Shown here: one piece after another, positions 18,901 to 31,830 of the stretch
Layout: each line of letters opens with the position of its first letter
Position numbering within the stretch: the stretch's first letter is position 1
From: Apostichopus japonicus
Lineage: Eukaryota; Echinodermata; Holothuroidea; Aspidochirotida; Stichopodidae
DNA length: 64,000 bases
NCBI RefSeq assembly: GCF_037975245.1
Contig: NC_092565.1
Location: forward strand, 5,030,499-5,094,498
Direction of reading: 5' to 3'
The notes under the pieces: model-generated
What the model was told of the DNA's origin: nothing
The model's input: the letters and a program-made list of their open reading frames with translations, nothing else
The model's database searches: none
Program-made: the position numbers and the translations under genes

Positions 18901-21900
18901 GTGGGATAGTTGTCACCTTGTTGTTTTTTTGCCCTCTCACTGTTGCGTTTAATTAGCTGAGGTGTCAGATCCTGTTTTTGAATTAGCAAAGCCGAGATCT
19001 ACATCTGCGAAGGCTTGGCCCGACAGATTTGACATTGTGCTAGATATGTTCGTAGATGAGGAATGCCACATAATTGAGAGAGAGAGAGATATGTCAAAGT
19101 AAAGAGTGACAAAGACAGCTTAAATATGTTGCAGATCACAGCAACCAACCCTTTCTTGAAACCTGACTCTTTCAGATGGACTCATAAAAATATGATATTA
19201 AGGAATAAAGAAATAGATTTTGCAAAAAAATTTGAAAACGTTCCAGAAATTGCAAGGTCTTTTAAACGAATTTAGAAATCTGACCGAGCTTCCATTGGAT
19301 AGACTTTGTTTTATTTGCTGCATAATAATCTCTTAGAGCAGGTTATGAGTACCCATTTATGCAGTTTGTGAGGGTTTCCACTAGCTAGACACCTTTGAAG
19401 CACCTGTTGGAAGATGCCTGAAAGTGAACTAATGTGCCACCTAGGCTGTAAACTTATTTTCTTTGAAAACCTTAGATTCTTAGGAGGGTGGAAGGGCATG
19501 TGGGGAGGGTGTGGAAGATGGGGGGGGGGGAGATAGGTGGGTGAGGCTCGTAAGTTTAAGTCTTAAGTAACTGTTTCTCAAGTACCAAGTTATCAGATAA
19601 CAATTTTGTTTTTCACAAACTTAATTGAACATTAATTGGGCTCAATTCCTGTCAGGGTCTTACAAAGGATTGGCTACACTGTAGCAGTTGACATGGGGGT
19701 AATAAGTTGGACTGGGCATGTTGGAAATGTGGTACGTTGTCTCCCTTGCTTGTATCGTTGCTGGGAGACTTGATAAATGATATTGGCAAAATACTGCAGA
19801 AATTGTACAAAATGTTGTATTCCATAATTGGATATACAAGTATAGAGGTGTATTGTATTGTCCCCCCACTATTGAGAGTGTGGATGGCAAACAGCACTTT
19901 TATACTCCTCCAAATTTTTGTCTTATCTGGGTTGGCTGGAAACTTTGAATTGATAGCAAAATATAGTTCCAGGCAATCAGAAGATCAAATTCTTATTTTC
20001 ATATGTACCTCATAATCTTTGAAATTTCCCGGAGAGAGCAAACAGAATTTATTTCATATGAAATAGCTCTACTAAATACTCTACAAGACTGCTAAAATAC
20101 TTTTAAAATAGATAGTTGGGGCACCCATAAAAATGAGAATCTTTTTTGGAGGAGGGTACGGAAAAAAACCAGCCTGCTCTCTGCCTTGTCCCCTTTGTTA
20201 TTCTTCCTATGCCTCTGATTATGAAATATCTAAATTGACCAAAATGTTATTTGAAATTTGTTGAAAGGGAATAGGCCTAAACTAACAAAGATAACAACTT
20301 AAATTCAGCATCACGATGACCATGGAAATGACTCATAACCCCTTCTCCCCAACCCCAACTACCAGCCAAAACCCTGCCACCCACCTCACTCAACTTAATT
20401 AATGACAATAGGAGTGGGTCTAGCCCCTTCTACCCATTCCCCACCCGCCAGCCGAAACCCTATTCTCTCAGTAAAAATTAATGTGGTGATTGATATCTAG
20501 TAGTTCGTTTTTAACCTTTTTTGTTGTAAAATATGATAAAGTTTTGAAGCATAAATTGTTCCTAAAACTTAACAGACTCAGTAAAATAAACGTCTTATGA
20601 AAGTCTACATCCAGGAACAAATCAGCCATCTGAAACAGAGTTTGGTCTAAATCTATTTCTTTGCCATATTTTTTTTTATTATAAGGATAGGTCTTACTAA
20701 TTATCAACAGAGCTGACAGCGAAATGGTAGGGGTGTCCTCTGAGCATAGCTATCATTTCTCCTTTCACAGTCTGAACCCCCGAACCCTTATCCTCTCCCC
20801 TTCTTTATCCCAAAACCCCCGAACCCTTATCCTCTCCCCTTCGTTATCCCAAAACCCCCGAACCCTTATCCTCTCCCCATCGTTATCCCAAAACCCCCGA
20901 ACCCTTATCCTCTCCCCATCGTTATGCCAAAACCCCCGAACCCTTATCCTCTCCACATCATTATCCCAAAACCCTTCAAAATTATGTACACTGACTGAGG
21001 CGACAGCTGAACTTTGCTGTAGACCTGTTGTACTGTCTGTGGACCCGATGGATAACCTTTTCAGTTTCGTCCTTGTCTGTGTTTATTGCGAACCGTACTA
21101 CTACTACTAGTATTACTACAGAGGGATCACTGGTATCCATGCCTAAACGATAATTTCAGACATCGGAGACCCTGAAATCATCTCACCTGCTGTTCACAGT
21201 AGTTTACCTTCCAAGCTGTGTTTAAGTCCCTTCTGGGAAGTGGATCAAGGCAACAGCTAAGGTCGAAGTAGTATTTCAGTAGGTTGCCATGGTTTCAGTG
21301 TTATTGTACTTCTATGTAGGCTACTACCAGTAAACAAACAATGTGTACAGTAGTAATTGTTTCATATAGTAAATTATAGTTTATAAAATACATACTTGAG
21401 TTATGTTTATTTCAGCAAACTAACTGTCATTTCAAAATAGTATTTTTACCAAGATGCCCCGTAAATGAGCACAATATATTAAAACGTATGTCTCTTTGAT
21501 CAAATATGTTAGTTCTGCAAAGATTCATTTTAATGTCAAATATCAAGGTAGTAACCCTATGGCCTAACGCACTTTCACAGCATATGTGCCTAAGGCTATC
21601 CTAAGTTTATTTTGCATGTCAAACATCAACAGTTAGTGATGTATGACTTAGCTACCACACTTTCACAGCATATGTACCAAACCTTAACCTAATTTCATGT
21701 AAACCTCTGGGTCAAAGTGACTTCCACTGATGTTAGTAAGTCACCTGCAGGAGAAAGTGGCAGAGGGGGAAATTGGCTATTCTAGTCATTTAGTTTTATT
21801 GGATTGAAAAATGGAAAGAAATGAGGTGATGACATAAAGGTGACCATATTCTTTTTGTCATATTGCAAAGCCCTCATGTTCAACCAGAAAGTGCACACAG

Positions 21901-24900
21901 GGCAGAATTTTGTGTGTGACGTGGTCATATATCATACCCCCAAATTTAGCAACGGATGGACGTCACTCGCTTGCAGAAGTGAGTCTGTATTGATCCTTGC
22001 TCTTATTCGCATTGTTGGATCACACCTTTCAAGGTTTTCCCTGACAATATTCTGACTAGCTTGAATAGACCAGTAAACACTTTAAAACAATAGAATAATA
22101 CCAACAGCTGGTTGCTTTATATGGGTGTGGGCAGGGCAAGCATTAATTTCAACAGATAGGTGGAAAAAACTTTCCTTTTGTTTTAGTGTTGTGGAATTGA
22201 TCCAATCTAAACTTCTTTTTTTTTAAATTTTAATGGCAGATTTCAAACCAATTTTTTAGTCTACAGAATACTGCGCAAGAGGAGTTGCTCATATGTTGGT
22301 GGATTGCCCCCACCCCTTTTTTGGGGGAATACAACGTGGAAAGCATTCACACAAAGACCATGCAGGACAAAATTATTAAAACAAAAGAAGAAATTAGGTC
22401 ATTGCAAATTTGATTGCCGTTCCCATCAATCAAATTCTGATTATTCATTGGTTGCACTTGTTATTTCGTCATTAACAGAAAGCGACTCAAATTTCAATGG
22501 GAATTAAAAAGGAGAAACATGATGAAATAAAACTAAACATTTTACTTCGTCAGAAAATGACCTTTTCTTAGAGGATTTAGGGGTCTCTTCATAGGAATTA
22601 AGATTTTAGAAGGATATGTGATGTAACAATGACTTATATGAATGTTTTGTTGCTTCATCAGGAGAAATTCAGGAGAAGTTTCTTGGGGTTTCTTTATTGA
22701 ATAATTAAGGAGGTTTTAGAAAATTAGCATTGAAGTGTTGATTTTACTTGAAATAAAATTTCTGGCATCTAGTGATAGGGAATATGAATTAAAGACTGTG
22801 CAGCAAAAATCAACATTCCTGTTAACTCTCACTGTTATTACCTTGAGACTCGCAGATGATTTTTTTTTTTGTGTACCGACTCACAGTGGAATCCTCACAT
22901 CTCACGTGGAAAAATCTTTAAAAGAAGAACTGGTGAAACAGAGTAAAGCTGATTTACACAGAGTTGTGTTTTAATAAAAGAGATGTAGTTTGTTTTTTTT
23001 GCATTTAACTTTTAGGACACTCTGTAAAGTGTACAGATTTTGGGCATTAATCCTCCATTATGCTTGTTTATCCATTTATTTCCCAGTATTTCACCGCTCA
23101 ATACTGCAATCAGACAGTATTTCACAGCATTTCCTGTCCTTGGTATTTCTCAGCTAGGTATTCCAGCTGGGATGAAGTAGTTTTACAGTATGATACATTA
23201 TGATGTACCCCCCTCAGACCTGCCCATTCCCCTCTCTCCCTCCCTCCCTGCATTCCCCCCCATCTCTCTCCTCCCACCCCTTCCTCTACTCACTACATCC
23301 CTCCTAGTATTACAGATGTTGAAACAAAAATTTGGCTTCTGTAGTTGCTTAAGTGGTTCTTTGACCACACTCTGTAGCTAACTATACATGTGGGAGAAGC
23401 GGAAGGGCTTGTAACTCTATACTCTGTATGTCGGGTGGCTATCGATATTACAGTATTAGCTCAATTTTGACTGTTTTACAATCTGACAAGACCAGATGGG
23501 AAAACTGAAGATTTCTCCTGTCTGGGAAAAAAACCCATCTTACTTTTGGCTGTATGGCCAGGGATCATACCCAGGATTTAAATACTAAGTTTCATTGCTG
23601 CTTTTACCTTCCCCTTTACTTGACCACAGACTGCTGATTCTTGTCATGCTGCTGAGAAATCGTGACAGTTTCGCACCTCTGATCAGAATAAAAGTTTGGT
23701 GTTATTGATTCTGCTTTCACAGCTATTAAACACTCCCATAAAAAATAGGATAATACTACATATTAAAACACCTGTCTTGATGCCATGGAAAAAACTGAAC
23801 TGAAATCAATAATTTGTAGTGGTAGTCCAGCACAGTCCTCTTGTAATTAAATGTTGTAATTAAATGCAGAAATATGATTAAAACTATTTCAATGCCTTTT
23901 TGAAATGATTGTCTGCTTATGTGGCTATTAAAGTATTCTCTAAAGCTGGCACTTGAGTATTTCAATTCATGGTCCCTTATTTTTTTTATGAATGAGGAGT
24001 TTGTGGGGAGGGGGGGGGCAGGGGGTGGAGGATTTCTCTGACCAAGGGCAATGAGCATGATAATTGAACATTTCTTACCAAACTCTGACAGAGTCAAAAC
24101 AGTCAAACAAACTTTCACCAGACTGTGTACCTCTGCATGACCCACTCCTTTGTAGTGAACATTTGAAGTATGGGTCCAACCAATGTTCGCAATAGGATGC
24201 TTTGGTTACAAAATCTTATGGAGTTTAATTTAATGGGCCTTGCAATCTCAGAGATGATGTTGGTGGGGTTAATTTGGGCCTTTAATAAAGTATACTGCCA
24301 TAATTAATACAATGTCATGTTAGTGATGGAATTTTATTTGTTCACGTAGATAAAATATTTATTTATTAATGTAAATCAAATGTCATTTCTTGATTCTGAA
24401 AATTATGTAGACACATTTTCTTCAATGCAATCTATGTGATTTTGCCAGCTATTAATCATTAAATTAATCATTTGATATTTTTATTTAAAAGAAAAAAGAG
24501 GATCTGAGGTGTAGTGGATAAGCTAGTGTGTATCGTACAGCTTCTCTTTTGACATATCAGAGACTTTAATTGATATGTATACAGTAATCTCATGTAGGTC
24601 TACCATCATCCATGTTCATGGTGGCAGCAGACAACGTAAGGTGGCAGCAGACAACGTAAATTCCTCTGTTTCAAAGAAAGTAGGACTGCTTTGGTAATAC
24701 CTGTTGTTGAATAATGCAACATAAACTGAGTCCCTGGGGATCTGCATCAGATGGTTATGTTCCCAGTAAATGGTTGCCACCAATTTGCAATCAATTCATG
24801 ACACAGCTACAGTTTTGATGGTGTCATGTTGTAGCAACAGTCACCTCATAATTAGAACTTATGTAAGTTTATGAATATTCATAACTGGGTGTAAACAAAT

Positions 24901-27712
24901 TATATTCATTTAATAAATCTTTAAGCTATAACTAGAGTTTGAATTTGAATTCCTAACGGCATGACAGTCATCATCATTTTATTTATCTTCCACATGGTAA
25001 TAGAAATCTATATGATTGTGTCTGTATTTGTGTCTGTATAATGTGTGTATGTCTCGGTATTGTTGTATTATGACATATATTACTTTTGATTATTACAAAT
25101 AGTTATTTAGCATTGCTGCCCTCTATATATTGTTAATATCAGCTTGTATGTTTTGGGTGTACAGTTAGTGACTGCAAACTTCTATCAGAGATATTTACTT
25201 GACAACAACATGAGACAGAAAGCAGAATTAAATATCTTATTAAACATTTTTTGTAAGAAGATAAGTGACAATACTTCAGTTGTGTATGTGTGTGTTGGCT
25301 TGTATACCGAATACTTTAAAAGCAAGACAGCATTACTGCATTGGTCTTTTCACTTGCTATTCGTATTGCCTTAATATTGATTATATGATCCCTACTGCAT
25401 CAATTGATGAGTCCAACAGTGTACTGAAATGCTGCTTGGGTCCCCCTATACACAAAAGATGTCTCAAGTTTTATTTAATGATTAAAACTGGAAGGAGCAT
25501 GATTTGGGCAGCGCAGTTTTTGTAAATGATTTTGGTTATTTAGAGGGACTATATAGTGAGGTGAAAATTGTGAGATATGCTAAACAGAAGCTAATGCAAG
25601 TATTGCTAGATATGCCATTTGGGTCATTTTCTCAAACGAAACATTTGATGCTTTGACTTGGCAGGTTTACCTGTATGGTTGTTATTAAATGTTTGTAGCA
25701 ATCTTCAAGCTTAAGTGGTCCCATCACACACAATTTTTCCCTTTGTTTTGGTTGGCCATATCAGCAGTAAAATTCTGCCTTTCAGTCATCTTTGAACCAA
25801 TATTAAATGCTTCTGCTGACTTCACTTTATAGTCTCCTTAACAGACCTTCAGAGAAATCATCAGGTTTGACATTCACCGCCAAAACTCTGTCATGTAAAT
25901 TTTTACTTCCGGCATGCTGCCATTTTACCAATGTTGTTCAATGTAACACTGTTCTACCAACAGTAGAGAGTTCTTACGTTGCTACTTTAAAATGCTGTCA
26001 AAACATCAACATCACTGAAGGAGCAGAACCAGGGGGTTTAAGGACTGATGTTGGTTGGGGGCACAGAGAGGTGATGCCCTGAACTACAAAGTTTAGAATT
26101 CATAATAGTGTTTAATCACATTGTTACCATGGAGAGTGTGTACTGACAGCTTGCCCAAACTATAAAGGACACACAGCTTGACGACAGCTCCCTGTACTTA
26201 AAGAAGCCTCCATAACTTTACATATGTTGTTTTCATCTATTTTCTGAAACTGGGTCCACAAGCTTGTTTCTTCTTGTTATCTCACAGACAAAGCCATCAA
26301 GGCGATGAAGGATGCCTGCGCCAAACACGACTACGTCTTATTGGTCACGGCCGACCACGGGAACGCAGAAGTGATGAAAGAGCCAGATGGCAGTCCCATC
26401 ACAAAACATACAACAAAGAGGGGTAATTACAGTCATTTCAACAGTCGTACGGCGGTAGCGTAAACAGGCTATATATGTTTGGTGGGGTTGGGGAGAAAGT
26501 ATAGATGTGTTCTCTTTCATTGTTTTGCGCATACTGTAGGAAGCCTTAAAAAAATGTCCCGTTCATCATTTCCCTGTGCTCCTTGTATAGGTTTAACATA
26601 CATCCAGATAAATCAGGATGGTCCCCCTTTTTTTGCGACAAAAATACATATTGTCCCGTGGGCAAATTAAATCGTCTCAATTTTGTGAAATGTCTTTGTA
26701 AAGTTCAAAATGCCACTATTTTTTTTGCTATCATACGCAAACTAGAACAGCACACATGTAGCAGGTGTCACTATACATGACTGCATTGGAGGCATGTATC
26801 GTTTTCAACTCCCAAAACATAACTGACGGCCGTACGTGAGCCCCACAAGCTTGGCGAGAAAAGTTGCGTTACTTGGGATGCATAGCTGCAACAACTTCTA
26901 ACACAACTTTAACCAATGTTAGAGTGCAACTATTCTGCAATACAGTAACATTAGGCATCACGATGTTTAGACCGTACGACTAAACTATAAACTTGGTAAC
27001 AACGCTATGTCCCACTTTTCAACAAAGAAATATGATACTAACCCTATCTGTGTATTTACTACCGGGTCACATGTTTGTCGTTAAACTGTAGTCTTCCATA
27101 CCTAAGAAATGCTTGCCTTCTTTGGAGTCAATTCCTTTGGATGCCTAGGGGTGAATTGCTTGATTATAAAATGAGCCTCTTTCACCTGAAAATATGCACA
27201 AGGAAATGTCAATGTAAACGTCAGTACCGTTTGCAGCACGCTTAAGCCACGTGATACTTTGATTATTGGTAAAATATCCGATTCTGCACAATGAAATATG
27301 ACATGGAAGTATTCCTTCAATGTTATGTGACCCACTTTTGAATGTAGTTTGACATTCAAATTGATATGTTCCAGAAAAGGGATTGTTTGCCTCAACCAGG
27401 ACATTCTCAGCTGCGTGCCAGGTATGTAGTAACTATACATGCTCCAAATGCATGAAGGCTTCTGATAGAAATCACTTTTCTCTCATGTTATGTTTTAAGG
27501 TACCTACCAACCACTTGTCAGTTTGTCAATTAGCAAAGAGCTGACTGTTTTTTTTTCTTTCTTTCTTGGCAGTTCCTTTCTGTATGTTTGGTGGCAACAG
27601 GTCCTTCAAGAGTGTTTCCCACAATGCATCACTACAGGATGTTGCTCCGACAGTGTTGGACCTCATGGGCATTGAGAAACCTACGGATATGATCGGGGTC
27701 ACCCTCCTCTAG
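9972..27712 (+). CDS. iPGM: 2,3-bisphosphoglycerate-independent phosphoglycerate mutase (iPGM), 11 exons
   Basis: Interconverts 3- and 2-phosphoglycerate in cytosolic glycolysis and gluconeogenesis, using two metal ions and a phosphoserine. Exons read from the sequence: 9972-10026, 11047-11216, 11716-11832, 12450-12582, 13536-13714, 15321-15524, 15936-16062, 16426-16574, 16745-16862, 26288-26422, 27573-27712. All introns are GT-AG and phases match; the total is 1527 bp (508 aa), the usual family length. Metal and catalytic residues fall where expected: D9 in DGWG, S60 in GNSEVGH (phosphoserine), H121 in SDGGVHSH, D399 and H403 in DMVGHTG, D440/H441 in TADHGNAE, H458 in [16 protein letters not shown] and FRADRMRE substrate motifs are also present. 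The start is the first ATG, just before the conserved VVIDGWG strand. Vertebrates and insects mainly use the unrelated cofactor-dependent enzyme. Tail-to-tail with haspin. Exon calls are by eye; no transcript was available. Confidence 0.96.
11994..12264 (+). repeat. 54-bp direct repeat within iPGM intron 3
   Basis: 11994-12047 and 12211-12264 match over about 54 bp with one difference (G/A), both beginning TAACAAAAGTACAATGATAC. The copies are 217 bp apart. Confidence 0.85.
12588..12850. mobile_element. Possible decayed hAT-like element abutting the exon-4 donor of iPGM
   Basis: Left edge CAGCGGTCCGGTAATC and right edge, read inward, ACGGTGATCCTCAAAC resemble hAT-type ends (CAG-GGTT-CTCAAAC style). 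The flanking octamers TCTAGGTC and TCTATATC agree at 6 of 8 positions. The left end is only about 10 bp after the GT of exon 4 (12583). The TSD is imperfect, so this is tentative. Confidence 0.35.
16990..17700 (+). repeat. Satellite-like array of 37-41 bp units with 196-bp higher-order period (iPGM intron 9)
   Basis: Units of the form GCATTGTCATTGTGACATTG followed by TTATGTGYYRTTGTAATAGTT repeat from about 16990 to 17700, with looser variants continuing to about 17990. The variant containing GTAAATTGGTATGTGC recurs at 17042, 17238 and 17550. The first two are 196 bp apart and enclose five sub-units (40, 41, 37, 37 and 41 bp); the third is 312 bp further on. This is a small higher-order repeat inside an intron. 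Confidence 0.85.
18411..18715 (+). repeat. Diverged 153-bp tandem duplication (iPGM intron 9)
   Basis: 18411-18563 and 18564-18715 align along their length. Shared landmarks in the same order are GTTAAT(G/T)TTATC(T/G)GCAT, an ACAG(G/T) plus CTCTTT block, CCAGTC(G/A)TTT followed by ATGTAGGTTGT, and a GATCAATC block. Divergence is substantial, so the duplication is old. Confidence 0.7.
20777..20975 (+). repeat. 39-bp minisatellite, about five copies (iPGM intron 9)
   Basis: Near-identical units CCCGAACCCTTATCCTCTCC plus a TTATCCCAAAAC tail start at 39-bp steps (for example 20781, 20820 and 20859). The unit is 13 codons, which keeps frames open on both strands. The translation has no meaning here because the array lies deep in an intron. 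Confidence 0.9.
23385..23455 (+). repeat. Dispersed repeat fragment, copy 1
   Basis: Shares TGTGGGAGAA, AAGGGCTT and GTCGGGTGGCT, in the same order and spacing, with the copy at 53976-54036. Probably part of a SINE-like family; the full length is not visible. Confidence 0.5.
24621..24660 (+). repeat. 20-bp tandem duplication
   Basis: GTGGCAGCAGACAACGTAAG is followed directly by the same 20-mer with one changed base. It lies inside iPGM intron 9. Confidence 0.9.
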
Positions 27713-28060
27713 ATAAAATAACATGATTTTTTAATTTTAGTGCAAATAATAACAACTTAAAAAGAAGGCAAATTCAACCATCATGTTTGTGTCTCATTTC
27801 ATAGAGATGCTCCTGAAGAAAGCTGCTAACCACTGCCCCCCCCCCCAAAAAAAAAACAGTTAAAATTTGAAAGGTATTAGTCTTCTTTGATATGTTACTT
27901 CTCACATTTTATTATGGTAAGAGTAAGCAGAATAGCTACCAAATTCATTGTTAGTAGATAAATATGGTCATCCTCGAAACTTGGTCCTCGATAGCAACCG
28001 CAGAAATAGAATCATAAGTAGCTTTATGATGTCACTTTCAGACTTGTTCAAGTCTAAGGT

Positions 28061-28066
28061 AATAAA
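28061..28066 (+). promoter_or_regulatory. Candidate poly(A) signal of iPGM
   Basis: First AATAAA on the plus strand after the iPGM stop codon at 27712. No transcript end is available to confirm use. Confidence 0.4.
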
Positions 28067-31000
28067 GCAACATTTATAGTAAGATATCTCAAAAAATTGA
28101 TTAAAACATTTCTTAGCAATTTTTGAGGGAGGGAGGGGGGGGGGTTCATCATGCACTTCTCCATCACATAGATTGACCGATGGTTGTGTTTGCTCCTACT
28201 TCAATAATGAATATTTATATTTCTACATTTAATTCCTTTTGTGAGTGACAAAAGCTCTCATTTTAGGTTTACTTATGGGGCATTGTATGAATGTATGAAA
28301 CCAAGATTGAAGAATGTTGCAGTAAAATTTTTGATATGATGAACTGCCTTTGATGTACACCCAAAATGAAGAGGATTATTGGCTGCTAATTAAATGACAT
28401 TGGACCAGTTTTGTAGTCAAGGGGGTTTAGGAGCATAGCAGGGTGAGGGGGGTGGGGGTGGCATCTGGGTAGGGAAGTATTTACCCAGCAGTAATTTTCT
28501 TAATGTCATAATTATTCTTCTTTCTCTTATGTATTTCTGTGCGTGGAAATCCCTAAGGGACAACCAGTGATATGTATACACCTCTCACTCCCCTAGACCC
28601 CCAAGAGGACTCTCTGCCACCCCCAGCCAATATCAGTGTACCCCTGAATCAGAATTACCCTCCTGCTATAACCAGAAACTAGCCTTCTTTTTAAGTCTTT
28701 TTTTTTCGGCAGTAGACTTTGCTTATAATTCTAGTATAGCATTTTGTCGACTAAATTCTTTCATGCTGATGAGTTGCCTATAACCGTGGTTTCTTACAAG
28801 TTGTACAAAACCAACCGTTTTTCTTCATATTTTAATATTTGTAGTGCTTTATATGGGTGCTCAGTTGCTAGTCGGCATATATTTTCTCGATTATTTTTTT
28901 TGGGGGGGGGGGTGGTTGGGAAGGGGTATAGTGAGTGGGTATGGTATGGAAGAGATGGGGTTCAATTGAGGCATTTTAAAGAGAAGCATATGGAGGACCA
29001 GAAAAGCTTTTTAAATTGGCTGTACCGTGTGCTCAATCAACATGTCAGAAATGGTGTACCAAGTATTAAACTGAAAGGCATAACGGTCAACTACTTCAAG
29101 CTGTCATCCATACGGGCACGGTGGTAAAATTCTATTTTCCATTGGGTGCTTGATCTGGTTAAGAAAGAAACAATGCCAATAAACTTCATGTAATACTTTT
29201 AGACATCATAACATATTCATTTCCAAATATAGGATTTTTGCAAGGAGACTGCAGCAGTTTCTGTTGGTAACACCTAACTCTTCTAATGATCTACATTACA
29301 AGGTTCAGGTTAACTGGTGTCAAACTGAAGTGTTCGTTTGAAAGATATATGATATTAGTATGCCCACCCCACCCCCCTCCTCCCACCCCCGCACCCCTTG
29401 GTAACCATGCTGTTTGTAGTGATCATTTATGAAAAGTTGCTATGTACTTCAATTGTGAATACAACTTTGCAAATGCTTTCATTATATATTTATATTTAAC
29501 TGTTCTAAAATCTGAGACCTTTTTTTTTTTTTTTTTGGTGCAATTGATTTAAATGTGTGACATTATATTTAATATTTCCTTCATGCTCTAGTAATTTGGA
29601 CAGCTATGGACCTGTATTTTTGGACCTATATGTTTGGTGCTTTGTTGAAGTTACAATTTGTAATAAATTCAACCTCTAAAGTGAAGGGAAGAAACTCTAA
29701 AAGAGAAAGTCATTTCAAGAAACAGTCTCTGAAAATTTGATCGTAAGTTGAATATTACTTGTGATACTGCTTGTTATCCTGATTTTTTAATAGTTCTGGA
29801 ATTGTGAAATGTGAATGTTCTTAAAATAAATGACAATTAGGAAAAAACTGAATTTGTAATCCAAAAGAAGTTTGCCTCCACTATTTTTTTGCATAGTTTG
29901 TGGAAAAAGAAGCAAAGTTAACGTTGATAGTTGTATTTTTAATTTGCTTGGTATGTAACACAAAGAATTATTACATCTGAAGTGAAGATATTCTTCATGT
30001 TTTTGTCTTTTTTTTGCCTTCTTTCGCTTTAGCACAAATACATTGATATAAATGTAGTTTACACATGACTGAATTTATATTGTAGATACAAATCTATTCG
30101 ACCGGTCATGGACACAAAAATAGTTTTGCAGGCCACTATGAATTTTGTTCCTACCCAATCCGTGGACCAGAACACTTAATTTAAGGCTTTAGCTAATACT
30201 CTAGTTACAAAATGCGAACTATTACATTTTATGGGTAATGAGAGATCAGAGAGTGTAAAAATGTCCTTTTCCAAATGTTACGTTGGAAGAATGCTAGCTA
30301 TAACAAACTTTCCTTTTTTTATTTTATTGCATGCCTATCTTACAACCGCAACAGGGATTTGGTCGATATGTATTGAATATAGTCTATATCTATATTATGT
30401 AAATGGTGATCTTAAGACCAGCTCAACCATTCATTGCAATTTAGTCATCAATATAACACAATGAACGGCTCTTGTGAAGGAATTGTGATTTTGACATCTT
30501 GTAAACCATTAAACAAACACTGCTGGCAGTCCAGTTTTATAATTTCTGTACCACTTTAATTTTTCAACAGATTCGTTAACTAAAGTGGCTGGATGATTAA
30601 GTCTAATACATAGACCATCAGAACAGATACTGCAATGTAACACAAGCTCAATGAGAAAGCATAAGAACTTTATTGCCTCAAAATGACATGTTTACAATAC
30701 ATTATAAATAATTGTCAAGGACAAGTGGTGTTAAATGTCATTCAGTAGTGCACTGTTTATTTAAAAAAAAGTTAATGAAATTAAAAGAGCATATTTTGAT
30801 TGATTTATTAAAACAATGGAATAACTTTAACATTTAGGCCTGCATTATGGAGCAGATGATGTTTTCATCAATTTAGCCTTAAAGGAGCATTTCAAAGATT
30901 TACCAAAGTTTAGAGGTTAATATCTCCAAACTAGTTATAGAACCATTCCTAGCAAATAAATTTTCAGACTCAAATTCTGCTGAAAGTCATCTTTTAATAC

Positions 31001-31306
31001 TTTCCCACAATACCTTTCCCACACCAGACAAATTTCCCAAAATACACTTGTCAGCCCCTAAACTTAGCTGCTATGCAGTATCCTTTGACATCCCAACATA
31101 TACCCATTTGTTTCAATGCTGTAGAAAAAGGAAGTCACTTTTACAAGTTCAATATCTACTGAACACCAAAGCGTTCTACTACTACCTCTAACTTCAAAAC
31201 CGAGAAATAAGGAATGCCAAACAGGCCAATAATCGCCTCTCCCCATTTCTGGTTTTCTTAATAATGTTATAAAGATTAACTAAACATGCTTAACATGGTA
31301 ATTACA

Positions 31307-31312
31307 TTTATT
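31307..31312 (-). promoter_or_regulatory. Candidate poly(A) signal of haspin
   Basis: AATAAA on the minus strand about 520 bp beyond the haspin stop at 31831. A second one occurs at 30669-30674; which is used cannot be told from the sequence. Confidence 0.35.
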
Positions 31313-31830
31313 TTCTACTATAGTAATATATACATCTATACAGTATTCACAATATTTCATCTTCTACTAAAAAAGATTCAAACTAGGTTGAGATTCATCC
31401 ATTTAGAAAACATTCCGTTACATGGCAAAATTCCTTTAGGTACATAGGCTTATTAAAGCTGGGTCAATTTTTGGACATATGCTAACAGAAAACCGAGTTC
31501 ACAACATGATTTTTCTTTGTTTAAACCCTTTAGGAAATTTCACATGATTATTAATACATGATGAAGACAAATTCATATTTATGTAAATGGTACTTTATAC
31601 CACAGTGACACAGTCCATGCAGGATCAAAATGCAACCAAAGAGATTTGAAACTTCAAACGTGTGACGTCAACAACACATTTCCAGTGCTTTACCATAGAA
31701 TGAATTACGGTGCCCAAACCAAAAGTTTGATCAACCATTATCGATGGATACATATTTATATATTATTATTCTGCTCGGTGGTACAACTAAGAGGAAGAAA
31801 TGTTCTCTTTTTACATGACTATGTACTTGA

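Larger units (their letters stand above)
27713..31830. other. iPGM-haspin tail-to-tail intergenic region with both 3' UTRs
   Basis: No further gene is seen. AATAAA at 28061-28066 (+) lies 350 bp after the iPGM stop and is the best candidate poly(A) signal. On the minus strand, AATAAA at 31307-31312 and 30669-30674 lie downstream of the haspin stop. C/G runs occur at 27837, 28136 and 28901, and a poly-T tract at about 29520-29537. Confidence 0.5.

Noticed and set aside
20724-21110. 128-codon frame with 13-residue repeats
   Set aside because: Produced by the 39-bp intronic minisatellite; open on the opposite strand as well.
28744-29127. 127-codon frame after iPGM
   Set aside because: Spans a poly-G run, no motif or family recognised, probably in 3' UTR or intergenic DNA.
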